A program made the translations under genes and the position numbers. Below the pieces are notes generated by a model. That model did no database searches and was not told the origin of the DNA. It saw only the letters and a list, made by a program, of their open reading frames with translations. Of a stretch of 30,087 bases of DNA, positions 16,461-25,682 are shown piece after piece (within the stretch, counting starts at the first letter, position 1; each line of letters begins with the position of its first letter). The stretch lies in the NCBI GenBank assembly GCA_001970955.1, contig MPUH01000904.1, forward strand, positions 1 to 30,087, given 5' to 3'. The DNA is from Stentor coeruleus. Lineage: Eukaryota; Ciliophora; Heterotrichea; Heterotrichida; Stentoridae.

Positions 16461-18509
16461 TTAAGTTACTTTATATATCAAATCTAATTGAGTTGCCAAA
16501 TGCTCAATCTCATGTTCATTTTTCACTGGAGCTTTGGGTTGAGCTTTTTCCAAAGGATCAAGGCCTAATATAAAAGTATGACCTTTTTTATTTGATCTGG
16601 TTACAGGCCGAGACTTAGCAATACTTTCTTGAATAGGAGGAAATAATGTTTTCCATCCATGACTATTCTGAACTTCTTTAGTGAATTTAGTTTTTCTACT
16701 GTCCACATATTCTGACAATTTTCTCCCTAATTTTTTTGAAAAAAATGTAAAATCTCGCTCTTCAGGATCAGGTTTTAGCAATAATGTTTCAATGATCCTT
16801 GGCAAAAATTTCTTGTCAATCAAGATTTCCTTAAGTCTTTTCTCTTCTCCATGTTCAAAAAGTAGCGAAAAAGAAGCAGAAATTAAATTTTGAAGCATGC
16901 CATTGCTTTTGAATACGAAAAACCATAGAAAAATAGTGCTCCAGCAATTTGTTGATACTTTTTTAACTAGTTCAGTTTTGAAATTAATTGCATTTGTGAA
17001 TACCCGAGCAAGCTGAATCATATGTGTTCCTACAGGACGAGTTATTAGCATGCATGGGAGCTTGAAAGAGCTAATATCATTATTTAAAGAATAATGGAGA
17101 ATATTTGCTTGTATGCTGTTTAGAAAATTATCATCAATAAGCTTAGTAAGTATGTTTTTTAAAGGTTTGTAGAAATCACTTGATTTTATTAACAAATTTA
17201 TAAGATCAGCTATAATAATTTGCCCTTCTTGCACATATTTTTCATTAGTTGAGCACCAAAATACCTTAAAAGCACAGTTAAACAAAGAATTCATTAACGT
17301 ATGACCTTCAGCAGTAACAATAGTTTTCCTGTAAAATCTAAGTTTCAAAGGGTCTCCAGCTTCAAAATTATCAGCCTTAGGAACATTTTCAGTACTAAGT
17401 ATCTCAGGTATTAATATTGAAAGCACTTCAAGCACAGGGAGACAATCCTTAGTATCACACTCAATCAAAATTCCAGCAAAGCGTTTATAAAGTTCTGGAA
17501 AAATTGTATTCTTTATAGCCATCTTCATCTCTTTAGAAAAAGCCTTATTTGAAATCATATACACAAAAAAGAATGATCTAACTTCTGGGTATTGCAAATT
17601 TCTCAGCAAAACAAGTACTGTTGAAACATTGATAAAATATCCAATGATGTTTGAATACTGACTTTGCATAAGGCTTTTAATCAAGCTGATAGACTGAAGA
17701 GCTGTGAATTCAGCAGTATTACTACTTAAAGCTGAGAGAACGCATTCTGAGATTTTTTTTTCAGGGTTAAATTTTTTGAATTTTTTAAAATATGGGTAAA
17801 TTTGTGGGATTGCTGCAAGTACTCTAGGCCCGTGCTCATGGGAAAAAAGAATATAATCTAAAAGTATTTCAAAATTCACTTCTCTACTTAAAAATTCCAG
17901 CATTGATATTCCTTGTATAGTAACAGGATCTTGAGATTTTATAACTTCAGGGTCTTTAAGCCACTCTTGGATTATAAAAGCTTTATCGGCATGCAAAGTT
18001 AGAGAAATCGGCCTAGAAGAAGGTCGTTCTTTGGTTTTAAGATAAGGTTTCATTTGTTCATGAAGATGTCTAAGCATTTCTCTTATGCGTATTGGCATGT
18101 TCTGAGATATTAACTCTTGAACTACAGGGTCAAATTTCTGAGTTAAAGAAACTTTCCTTATCCATGAACTGGCTTTCAATATGATTTCCATCATTGTGAT
18201 TACTTTTGTTTGCTGTTCACTGTTACTTACACACTTGATTTCTTTGATTAAAACTTTACCTATATCAAAACCTGATACTACTAAGTCTTCTAACAGTTTA
18301 TAGAAATCACCTTCTATTTTTTCGTCTTCAAGCTCATAAGTTATTCGAATGAGAGCGATGACTACTTCGTCGATTATTTCTTTTATTTCTTGCTTTTGCC
18401 TTTCGCTTTTTATTTGCTCTTGAATAGTAGAAACCAACTCAGAAAAGATTGTGGGGTCTAGAGTTTCTGCCACTGAATTAATTCTCGTTAAAAGGCTTTG
18501 ATTATCCAT
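16461..18509 (-). CDS. Large helical-repeat-like protein of unknown function, 682 aa
   Basis: I chose the ATG at 18509 (M-D-N-Q-S-L-L-T-R). A longer frame to 18563 would need a TTG start. The protein is almost wholly alpha-helical by residue pattern: repeated 30-45 residue amphipathic blocks with Leu/Ile spacing, a few internal Pro/Gly breaks, and no low-complexity segment except a short basic tail (R-P-V-T-R-S-N-K-K-G, near 637-646). This is typical of armadillo/HEAT-type scaffold folds, although I see no exact repeat consensus. No transmembrane segment is convincing; hydrophobic patches (for example I-F-L-W-F-F-V-F near 541-548) look like buried helices. The gene is divergent from the methyltransferase-like gene at 18645, with 135 bp between start codons. 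Confidence 0.8.
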   Translation of the reverse strand: MDNQSLLTRINSVAETLDPTIFSELVSTIQEQIKSERQKQEIKEIIDEVVIALIRITYELEDEKIEGDFYKLLEDLVVSGFDIGKVLIKEIKCVSNSEQQTKVITMMEIILKASSWIRKVSLTQKFDPVVQELISQNMPIRIREMLRHLHEQMKPYLKTKERPSSRPISLTLHADKAFIIQEWLKDPEVIKSQDPVTIQGISMLEFLSREVNFEILLDYILFSHEHGPRVLAAIPQIYPYFKKFKKFNPEKKISECVLSALSSNTAEFTALQSISLIKSLMQSQYSNIIGYFINVSTVLVLLRNLQYPEVRSFFFVYMISNKAFSKEMKMAIKNTIFPELYKRFAGILIECDTKDCLPVLEVLSILIPEILSTENVPKADNFEAGDPLKLRFYRKTIVTAEGHTLMNSLFNCAFKVFWCSTNEKYVQEGQIIIADLINLLIKSSDFYKPLKNILTKLIDDNFLNSIQANILHYSLNNDISSFKLPCMLITRPVGTHMIQLARVFTNAINFKTELVKKVSTNCWSTIFLWFFVFKSNGMLQNLISASFSLLFEHGEEKRLKEILIDKKFLPRIIETLLLKPDPEERDFTFFSKKLGRKLSEYVDSRKTKFTKEVQNSHGWKTLFPPIQESIAKSRPVTRSNKKGHTFILGLDPLEKAQPKAPVKNEHEIEHLATQLDLIYKVT

Positions 18510-18644
18510 GTTATTAAGAAGAGCATAACTATGCTTATTATTTTTTTTCCTAAGAATTTCCAATGAATTCTTACAAATTATCTATAACACTTATTATAAA
18601 TATAATCTACATCTTCCAATCTGAATCTTGTAAAGCTTATAAAA

Positions 18645-19364
18645 ATGTTTAAATTTACACTATTCTTTCTTTTAAGCATCTCTAACAGCAAAAGAACCTG
18701 TGAATGCCACAATGAAATCCTGGATCTCAATGACCCTCCAGACCACCTGCCCTCTACCGACCTTTATTTCTTAAACAATCTCTCTTCAAAAATTTATGGC
18801 CAATTTGCTATAATGAGTAGCTTAAATCGTGCTGACGAAAGGTATAACGCTTTTATATACATAATAAACCTATTATCAGAAAGAAATGCAAAAACTCTTG
18901 TTGAAACTGGAACCCTTCGTCATGGTCAAGCAAACTGTGAGACCGATGGATGTTCAACAATAATTTTTGGAAACTATGCAAGGCTAGCAAACAAAATGCT
19001 TATTTCAATAGACAATGATCAGGATTCTATAGAAAATGCTCAAAGAGAAACAAGCAATTCTCAAGAATTTATCAAAATAATTAATAGTGATGCTGTAGAG
19101 TACCTTGAAAATTTTACAGGACTTATAGATTTCTTGTATCTAGATAGTATGGATATAGATTTTAATGATAAAAAGCAAATAAGTTTGTATCGTGAAAAAG
19201 AAATTGAAGCTGCTTATGATAAACTTCATACAAAATCTGTTGTTGCTATGAACAACTGTAATGCTAAAGAGCCTTCCATTTGCCAAATGGTCAAAGAATA
19301 TTTACTTTATGAAGGATGGACTTTAGCTTATTCAAGTAAAATTCAGGTGTATGTATATTCGTGA
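18645..19364 (+). CDS. Secreted methyltransferase-fold protein, paralogue A
   Basis: This 239-residue protein has an N-terminal signal peptide (about 1-15, F-T-L-F-F-L-L-S-I-S) and a Cys-rich start. A class I SAM-methyltransferase core follows: motif I L-V-E-T-G-T (85-90) with D-G-C-S-T downstream (101-105), the acidic end of strand 2 S-I-D-N-D (121-125), and I-D-F-L-Y-L-D-S (161-168). The V-E-T-G-T ... D-G-C-S-T pattern belongs to a methyltransferase-24/CmcI-like group. Where its neighbour has M-I-D-D-C-N, this copy has A-M-N-N-C-N (201-206), so a likely metal or catalytic acid pair is lost. The gene ends TGA-TAA-TAG in frame. The start of paralogue B is 58 bp downstream. Secreted substrate unknown. 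Confidence 0.82.
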   Translation: MFKFTLFFLLSISNSKRTCECHNEILDLNDPPDHLPSTDLYFLNNLSSKIYGQFAIMSSLNRADERYNAFIYIINLLSERNAKTLVETGTLRHGQANCETDGCSTIIFGNYARLANKMLISIDNDQDSIENAQRETSNSQEFIKIINSDAVEYLENFTGLIDFLYLDSMDIDFNDKKQISLYREKEIEAAYDKLHTKSVVAMNNCNAKEPSICQMVKEYLLYEGWTLAYSSKIQVYVYS

Positions 19365-19422
19365 TAATAGAAATAGATATAAATTTAGAAATCATTTTTG
19401 CATTGAATTCATAATAAAAACA

Positions 19423-20121
19423 ATGAGATTTCAACTCTTATTTTTTCTAACAACCATAGCGTCATGCCAAGAATTTACTAATTGTACAAATAACTTACCA
19501 GATGAAAATGACATAGCTTTAGAACTTTACTATGGACTAGCTAAACTAATACCAAATATGATATTGAACCAAAGAATTGAAGAAAATGATAGGCGATTTC
19601 CTACAATAATTGCAGTTATGAATCTTATTATTGAACGAAATGCTAAAATCCTAGTTGAAACCGGAACTTCAAGATTTGGTGAAAAGGAATGTGAAGGTGA
19701 TGGATGCTCTACTGTATTATTTGGGAATATGGCAAATTTATTAGGATTAAAGCTTTATTCTGTTGATATTGATGAGCACGCTTGTAATGAATCTAAAAAA
19801 GCTACAATTATTTATGGGTCTAATGTAGAGGTTGTTCATAGTGATTCGATACCTTTTTTAAGTGAGTTTAATTACGGAATGATTGATTTTTTGTATTTGG
19901 ATAGTTTTGATTTCGATAACAAAAACCCAGGTCCTTCTCAAGAGCATCATTTAAAAGAAATTGAAACAGTATACCCAAAATTACATAAAAATACAATCAT
20001 TATGATTGATGATTGCAATTTAGTAAGCGGGGGAAAGTGCGCCCTAGTAGATCAATTTTTAAAAGATCAGGGATGGAAAGTATACTTGTCAAAATATCAA
20101 ATTATTTATACTCATTCTTAG
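19423..20121 (+). CDS. Secreted methyltransferase-fold protein, paralogue B
   Basis: This protein has 232 residues from the ATG at 19423, which opens with a clear signal peptide (M-R-F-Q-L-L-F-F-L-T-T-I-A-S-C). The frame is open back to an ATG at 19351, but that start would overlap the upstream stop and bury the signal peptide. The fold motifs are L-V-E-T-G-T (77-82), G-D-G-C-S-T (92-97), S-V-D-I-D (113-117), I-D-F-L-Y-L-D-S (154-161) and I-M-I-D-D-C-N (193-199). The Asp pair at 196-197 is placed like the metal ligands in metal-dependent O-methyltransferases, so this copy is the likelier active enzyme. It is a tandem duplicate of the gene just upstream. Activity outside the cytosol would need a SAM source, so a secretory-lumen role is uncertain. 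Confidence 0.83.
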   Translation: MRFQLLFFLTTIASCQEFTNCTNNLPDENDIALELYYGLAKLIPNMILNQRIEENDRRFPTIIAVMNLIIERNAKILVETGTSRFGEKECEGDGCSTVLFGNMANLLGLKLYSVDIDEHACNESKKATIIYGSNVEVVHSDSIPFLSEFNYGMIDFLYLDSFDFDNKNPGPSQEHHLKEIETVYPKLHKNTIIMIDDCNLVSGGKCALVDQFLKDQGWKVYLSKYQIIYTHS

Positions 20122-20535
20122 AAGTTTTTATAGTTCAATAGTAATTAAGATTATAATCATATATTTTAATAGTGCATGCTTCAAATATATTGCAAGGTCT
20201 CATTTTATTGAATTTCAAGCTTTAATGCAATTAGAATGATAGTTTTTTATATAGCACAAGTAAAGTATGCAACCTTTATAAGAAGCGAAAGAAAACATGC
20301 TATTTTTTAAAATTGAAATATCTAACAAGAATTGAATTATTAGAAAACCAAGTTGAGAATGTTTCACTAAAAAAGTTCTGAAAGGTCAATAAAGCTAATA
20401 AAATTTCATAAAAAGTATTTACCTAAAAGAGAGAAATTAAAAATGCATAATAAAATAGTCCACAATTAGTTGGAATTATTTTTTTAACTAAGAGCACAAT
20501 AAGCAGCAAGAAATTTTAAATATTTTTAAAGCTTA
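20122..20535. other. Convergent intergenic gap
   Basis: About 410 bp of AT-rich DNA between the 3' ends of the methyltransferase-like pair and the coiled-coil gene. No frame, repeat or RNA gene seen. Confidence 0.5.
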
Positions 20536-21990
20536 TTAGTCACCCTGATTCTTTAGACTATTTTTTAAGAGAGTCTCAAGTTCCTTTAGTCTCTCATCTT
20601 GCTGTTCACACAATTCTGAAAGCTTCTGATTTTCTTCTAGAAGTTTTTCATTCTCCATCCTCAGCTCTTCATTTTCAAGATTTGGAACTTGAATTCTCTC
20701 CGAAGAACTACTCTCACTATCATCAAAACTGTTTTTCTCATGAAAAGCCTTGCTAGATATTTTTAAATTGCTTATTTCTTCAGCTTTTTCATGATTTTCC
20801 TCTTTTAGTCTATCAATTTCAATCATAAGTGCTTCACATTTATTCTCATTATCTTGCTTCAACTCTTCTATAATTTTCTGGTATTTATCATAAGAATCTT
20901 CATTATCCTTAATTTTTTTTGGTGAATTTGTGAGTCTTTCATTCAAATTTTCAATCTCATTCTCCAAACTTGATATACGCTCTTTCATTTCATCATTAGC
21001 TTGCTTTAACCCTTCAGCATATTTTAAATCTTTTTTCCCTTTCTCAGCATTGTCTTTACTCTCTTTCAATTCTTTTTTCATCTTATCATTTTCCCTCTCA
21101 AGGGTCAAATTTGTATTCTTCAAATCTTTTGCCTCCTTTTTCAGTCTTTCAACTTCTTTTTCCAATCCTGCCTTTATGCTTTTTTCTTTATCCATATCAT
21201 TTTTAGATTTTGCTAAATCATTCCTCGCAGCTTCTAAATCTTTATTCACTTTTTCCAGATCAATTTCAGCTTTTTTCTTATTTTTTTCCAATTTTTCCAC
21301 ATCTTTCAAAGCATTTCTCATCTCCTCAGTCCTGTCCCTGACCTGATTTTTCAGCATATCATTATTAGAAGCTAAATCACTAGCATTTTGCTTGCTTAAT
21401 TCCAATTCTTTTTTCGTTATCTTCAACTCCTGATCAAATTTCTTTATATCAGTTTCAGCTTTTTTTAAATCTTGTTCAGCTTTCCTTAAGTCATCCTCAA
21501 GTTTTTTTATCTTTGGCTCAGCTTTTCCTTTGAAGACTAACAAATTGTCATTATCTTTTTTCAAATTTAGGTACATTTGCTTGTATTGATCAACTTGTTT
21601 TGTCAACTCATTAGTGCTGCTTTTAATCATTTTGACCTTATCAGTAATTTTGTTGATTTCAGCTTCATTTAAACTTTGGCTTAAGAGACTGCAGATGGTT
21701 GATGGGGTCATTGAAGCTTTGTGAATTGGATTTTGGCTTGGAGAATTTTGGCATAAAATCTCGTTGAATTGAGAATCGTTAAGTTCTTGAGTGATTTTAT
21801 CAATAATAATCTTGTAGGAGTCTATTTCTGAAGTGAGCTGTTTCATCAAATCTAAATTTGCGTCAAAAGCTTCTTCGAGATTTTGCTTTTCTTCAAGTAT
21901 GTTTCGAAAGTAGACGTGCTCTTTTAAGGAAATAAGCTCTTCTGGCTCGTGGTTGGAGCTTTTGCTGCAGGTATCAAATAATTTGTTCAT
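20536..21990 (-). CDS. Long coiled-coil protein, 484 aa
   Basis: The ATG at 21990 opens M-N-K-L-F-D-T-C. The first ~60 residues contain a short helical region. A non-coiled Ser/Pro/Asn stretch follows (about 80-100, N-S-P-S-Q-N-P-I-H-K-A-S-M-T-P-S). From ~110 to ~400 the protein is a nearly unbroken Lys/Glu/Leu heptad coiled coil, followed by an acidic Ser-rich break (D-D-S-E-S-S-S-S-E, about 422-430) and a final coil. There is no motor, kinase or membrane domain. Such proteins in ciliates are usually cytoskeletal or basal-body scaffolds, but the sequence itself shows only structure. The Lys/Glu-rich composition makes database hits to myosin tails or SMC proteins uninformative. Confidence 0.8.
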   Translation of the reverse strand: MNKLFDTCSKSSNHEPEELISLKEHVYFRNILEEKQNLEEAFDANLDLMKQLTSEIDSYKIIIDKITQELNDSQFNEILCQNSPSQNPIHKASMTPSTICSLLSQSLNEAEINKITDKVKMIKSSTNELTKQVDQYKQMYLNLKKDNDNLLVFKGKAEPKIKKLEDDLRKAEQDLKKAETDIKKFDQELKITKKELELSKQNASDLASNNDMLKNQVRDRTEEMRNALKDVEKLEKNKKKAEIDLEKVNKDLEAARNDLAKSKNDMDKEKSIKAGLEKEVERLKKEAKDLKNTNLTLERENDKMKKELKESKDNAEKGKKDLKYAEGLKQANDEMKERISSLENEIENLNERLTNSPKKIKDNEDSYDKYQKIIEELKQDNENKCEALMIEIDRLKEENHEKAEEISNLKISSKAFHEKNSFDDSESSSSERIQVPNLENEELRMENEKLLEENQKLSELCEQQDERLKELETLLKNSLKNQGD

Positions 21991-22282
21991 TTTTATTATG
22001 CTTTAATGCTTGATGAATTGATTATTATGGATGAAGGCTAAAGGATCAAATATAAAAGAAGTTTAAAAGATCCTATTTTATTAATGGGAATTTACAAAAT
22101 ATAGATTCATAAAAAGTAAGCAAAAACGTTCTGGTTTATAATGTAGCAATCATTGATTCTTTTAATTTTAATATTTTGCTTAAAATTTCTTTTAAGTTCT
22201 AATCATTCCCATACAAAAAAATCTAGAATTATCTTTTGATGTAATCTAGTATAAAATAACAAAGGCCAGCAAATATTAAAAA

Positions 22283-25081
22283 ATGGATATCCTGAGCAAA
22301 GTCAGCGTAATATTTACTCTGAAAAACGTATCAGATGAAGTTTATCTTGTTGGTAACTGTGAAGCTTTAGGAAACTGGAACCCAAAGTATGGTATACGTT
22401 TATTAACACTTGGTGATAATAATTGCACTATCACTCCTATTAAGCTACTTAAGAATTCTAAGATTGAGTACAAGTATATCAAGTGTGCTAAAGGAGTTTC
22501 TACATGGGAAACTATAAGCAATAGAAAGCTTGTTCCTAAAAACAATTTGCTAGTGCAGGATTATTTCAATTCCCCGATTTCTAAGCATGATTACTCTCAG
22601 AAACATTTTGAAAAAGCTCGAAGAGCATCGTTTGATATTAATGCATCTCGCATAGACTCTGAGTCCTTTATAATTGTGTCAATGCACCTTCCATTAAAGA
22701 TCTCCAAACAAAGTGGCAAATGGGAAATCATCGACAATAACTCCTCCTGGCACTCTCAACTATATTCAGTCGCCCAAGAAAAATTAAACTTCTTATGGAT
22801 TGGATATCCAGGTATGTCAATTTCTAATGAAGACCAACCTGAAGTTATTCGTATCCTAAGTAATTACAACTGTATCCCAGTCTTTGTCCCAGAAAACACA
22901 CTAAATTTCCATGGTGCCTATTGTGATAGTTTTCTTCTAAGCGTTTTAAACAATACTGTTGATATTAATCATGCTTTATTGCATGAGCATAATACCCAAC
23001 AATGGGAAGGCTACAAAATGCTAAATATTCTTTTTAATGATGCACTTTTTAGTGTATATTCAGGTCAAATTTTATGGATTCATGGCATCGAATTATTCTT
23101 ACTACCAAGTTTTATATCACGAAAAGTTAAAGATCCAGTGAATATTGGCTTTTATATACACAGACCTTTTCCTAGTTCGGAGATTTTTAGGGTTTTTCCT
23201 CATAAGACAACAATTCTGAATGCTTTGTGCTGCTGTGATGTCATTGGATTTCAAATTTTTGAGCATGCTAGTCATTTTATTAGCACTTGTGAAAGGATTT
23301 TGGAGGTAAAAAGTGGGACGACTAAAGATGGGAGTATTTGTCTTAATTACTTTGGCAGAAATATTACGATTTTTATTGGGCATGTTGGGATTCTGCCTGA
23401 GAAAATTACTGAAGAGCAGAAAAAAGATAGTTATGTAGAAGTTCTTGAAAAAATTAGAATGGAAGTTAAAGGGAAAAATGTGTTTTTTAGCTTGGATAAT
23501 GTTAGTCCACTTGCTGGGTTGACTCTGAAAATGCAAGCTATTAAGAGATTATACAAGAGGTCGAGTAAGAGTATTTTGGAGAATATTATGTTTTTGCAGG
23601 TGCTTGTACCGAATATAAAATTTCAAGGCATTACTGAGCAAATTTGTGATATTGCTGAAAAGATTAATAAAGAGCAAAAAAAGGAAATTATCAGAGTTAT
23701 TGTGAAAGATATTACACAGCAGGAAAGATATGCTTATATGGAGGTTTCTTCAGGACTTATAGTAGGATCAATACGTGAAGGTCTTTGCCTTTTGCCATTT
23801 GAGTATCTATACCTCAAGCGATATTTTAACTCTTGCATTCTACTTTCAGAATTTACAGGCTCAAGCAACACCTTAAGTAGTCCTTACAAAATAAACCCAT
23901 TCAACATCAATGCAATAGAAGCTGGCATCCTTCAGCTAGCAAAACATTTACCTGAAAAAAAGAAAATAGACCGCGACCTATCATATATCCTCACAAAAAC
24001 CACATCGTATTGGGCACTGAACTTCATTTCTCAAATCAAAAACTCACGAAAAAATACTTCGAAGTACCAATACGTACCCATAGGAATGGGGGATACTTTA
24101 CGAGTTATGGCAATTCCCAAGGACTTCAACAAACTCGACGATTTTTTAGTGCTTTCTGCTTATAAAAACTGCAAAAATCGAGTCATGTTCTTCGACGTAG
24201 AAGGTACTTTACTGAATTTTATTAAAGACAATGACTCAGCTCAGCCTCCAAGCAAAATCCTCAATGCTCTAGAAGACTTGTGCAGCGATCCACGAAATAC
24301 AATTATTACTATAACAGGAAGAGAAAAAGCTATTCTCAGCAAATGGTTTAGTAGTGTGAAAAATCTCAACATGGCAGCTGAGTATGGGGCTTATTTGAAA
24401 ATGAATTCTAATGACTGGGAATGCTTTGTCGAGAAATCTGATTGGATAGAGTGTTCGAGGCAGATTATAGAAAGCCATGTACAGAAAACTGAAGGTTCTT
24501 TTATTGTTGTTAAGGACAGCTCAGTTATTTTTAATTATAAAGATGCTGATACTGGATTTGGGCAGTGGCAAGCCAAAGATTTAGTCATGCATTTAGAAAA
24601 CCTTTTGAACCTTGAAGATTGTGAAGTTTATGAAGGGGATATGTTTGTTGAAGTAAGGCCAAGGGGTATTGATAAAGGGACAACTTTAAGCCGAGTTTTG
24701 CAGAAGATCTATAATATAAAAGGGAAAATCGATTTTGTTTTTGCTATTGGAGACGATGCTTCTGATGAAAAAATGTTTGAAATAGTTAAAAAAATTAAAA
24801 AAAGGTTATGCGAGTGGTTGAGCCCTGAGGCTAAAACTTTTACTTGCACTTTTGGCATCAAGCCATCAGAAGCTATGTATTATTTTCTTAATGCTGATGA
24901 AGTACTTAAGCTTATGGAGTTACTTTCTGCTAGTGGTAAGAATAGGGCGCATTCTTTAGGTAACCTCGTGTCAAGACATTCCAATTACCATTTTACTACT
25001 GTCAACATAAACACACTTTCTAGAAATCGTAGGGGTCTTGATTCGCAAGATCTTACAGAGATATTTTCTCCGATACCATAA
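22283..25081 (+). CDS. CBM20-GT20-HAD protein, trehalose-6-P synthase/phosphatase-like, active sites degenerate
   Basis: The product is 932 residues, the usual length for a fused synthase/phosphatase. Domains in order: a CBM20 starch-binding module (about 5-95; G-N-C-E-A-L-G-N-W and W-E-T-I-S-N-R), a GT20 synthase-like domain (about 128-590), and an HAD phosphatase-like domain (about 632-905). GT20 landmarks are recognisable: L-W-I-G-Y-P-G (171-177) and I-G-F-Y-I-H-R-P-F-P-S-S-E-I-F-R (288-303). Key residues are changed, however: H-D-Y-H is H-G-I-E (267-270), the F-K-G lysine site is L-A-G (410-412), R-D-G is R-E-G (498-500), and the Y-N-G-F-S-N/L-W-P sugar loop is lost. In the HAD domain the D-x-D nucleophile motif reads D-V-E (638-640), while T-G-R, K798 and G-D-D (823-825) remain. 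It is probably a regulatory or glycan-sensing pseudoenzyme. Confidence 0.92.
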   Translation: MDILSKVSVIFTLKNVSDEVYLVGNCEALGNWNPKYGIRLLTLGDNNCTITPIKLLKNSKIEYKYIKCAKGVSTWETISNRKLVPKNNLLVQDYFNSPISKHDYSQKHFEKARRASFDINASRIDSESFIIVSMHLPLKISKQSGKWEIIDNNSSWHSQLYSVAQEKLNFLWIGYPGMSISNEDQPEVIRILSNYNCIPVFVPENTLNFHGAYCDSFLLSVLNNTVDINHALLHEHNTQQWEGYKMLNILFNDALFSVYSGQILWIHGIELFLLPSFISRKVKDPVNIGFYIHRPFPSSEIFRVFPHKTTILNALCCCDVIGFQIFEHASHFISTCERILEVKSGTTKDGSICLNYFGRNITIFIGHVGILPEKITEEQKKDSYVEVLEKIRMEVKGKNVFFSLDNVSPLAGLTLKMQAIKRLYKRSSKSILENIMFLQVLVPNIKFQGITEQICDIAEKINKEQKKEIIRVIVKDITQQERYAYMEVSSGLIVGSIREGLCLLPFEYLYLKRYFNSCILLSEFTGSSNTLSSPYKINPFNINAIEAGILQLAKHLPEKKKIDRDLSYILTKTTSYWALNFISQIKNSRKNTSKYQYVPIGMGDTLRVMAIPKDFNKLDDFLVLSAYKNCKNRVMFFDVEGTLLNFIKDNDSAQPPSKILNALEDLCSDPRNTIITITGREKAILSKWFSSVKNLNMAAEYGAYLKMNSNDWECFVEKSDWIECSRQIIESHVQKTEGSFIVVKDSSVIFNYKDADTGFGQWQAKDLVMHLENLLNLEDCEVYEGDMFVEVRPRGIDKGTTLSRVLQKIYNIKGKIDFVFAIGDDASDEKMFEIVKKIKKRLCEWLSPEAKTFTCTFGIKPSEAMYYFLNADEVLKLMELLSASGKNRAHSLGNLVSRHSNYHFTTVNINTLSRNRRGLDSQDLTEIFSPIP

Positions 25082-25682
25082 TTATTCATTAGAAAATAAG
25101 CCATGCAATTGATAATTAGCTAATGATTATTAAGGGGAATTTATCGTAACTTAAGAATTATACTTCTAATAGTATTTAATAAGATTAGAAGTTTAAAGCA
25201 TATAGAAAGAAGAATAAAATATTATAAAAATAATTTATATTTGATCATGATATTTAGGAATAAATACTAAGCTTAATAATTGTTTTAATCACAATCAGAA
25301 TTAAGAATTGGTATTACTTTATTAAACTCTCTTTGTTGCAATTATCTTAGATAAGTTAATTATGAAAATAATCATAAATTAAACTGGCTGTTGTCTAGTA
25401 ATAGGCACATAAAAATCGACTCATAAGGTAAACTGAAATTATAAAACACTCTAAATACGCTTATTGGGTTTTTTTAATGCCATATTCAAATTTATTAGTA
25501 TCTTAAAAAAACTTATAATAACTAAATATCCTAATCCAAATCAGATTTATCATAAGCAATTTTTTATTAATTTCTCGATTTTCCCCTCTTTCTGAGCTTA
25601 TGAAATCGGGTCCGAACCTTTCATCAGTAGATTTTTCTTTCATACTTCTAAAAAGCAATCTAATTTTCTAAGTTTTCCTACC
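25082..25682. other. Tail-to-tail gap
   Basis: About 600 bp of AT-rich DNA between convergent genes. No frame or repeat is supported. The part near 25560-25680 is slightly richer in GC but closed in every frame. Confidence 0.5.

Noticed and set aside
18510..18563. TTG-started N-terminal extension of the 682-residue protein
   Set aside because: The first ATG is at 18509, and the extension would be an unlikely non-ATG start.
19351..19422. Upstream ATG for methyltransferase paralogue B
   Set aside because: It overlaps the stop of paralogue A and would place the signal peptide 24 residues inside the protein.
20930..21346. Plus-strand 138-codon Phe/Ser-rich frame
   Set aside because: It is antisense to the Lys/Glu-rich coiled coil at 20536-21990.
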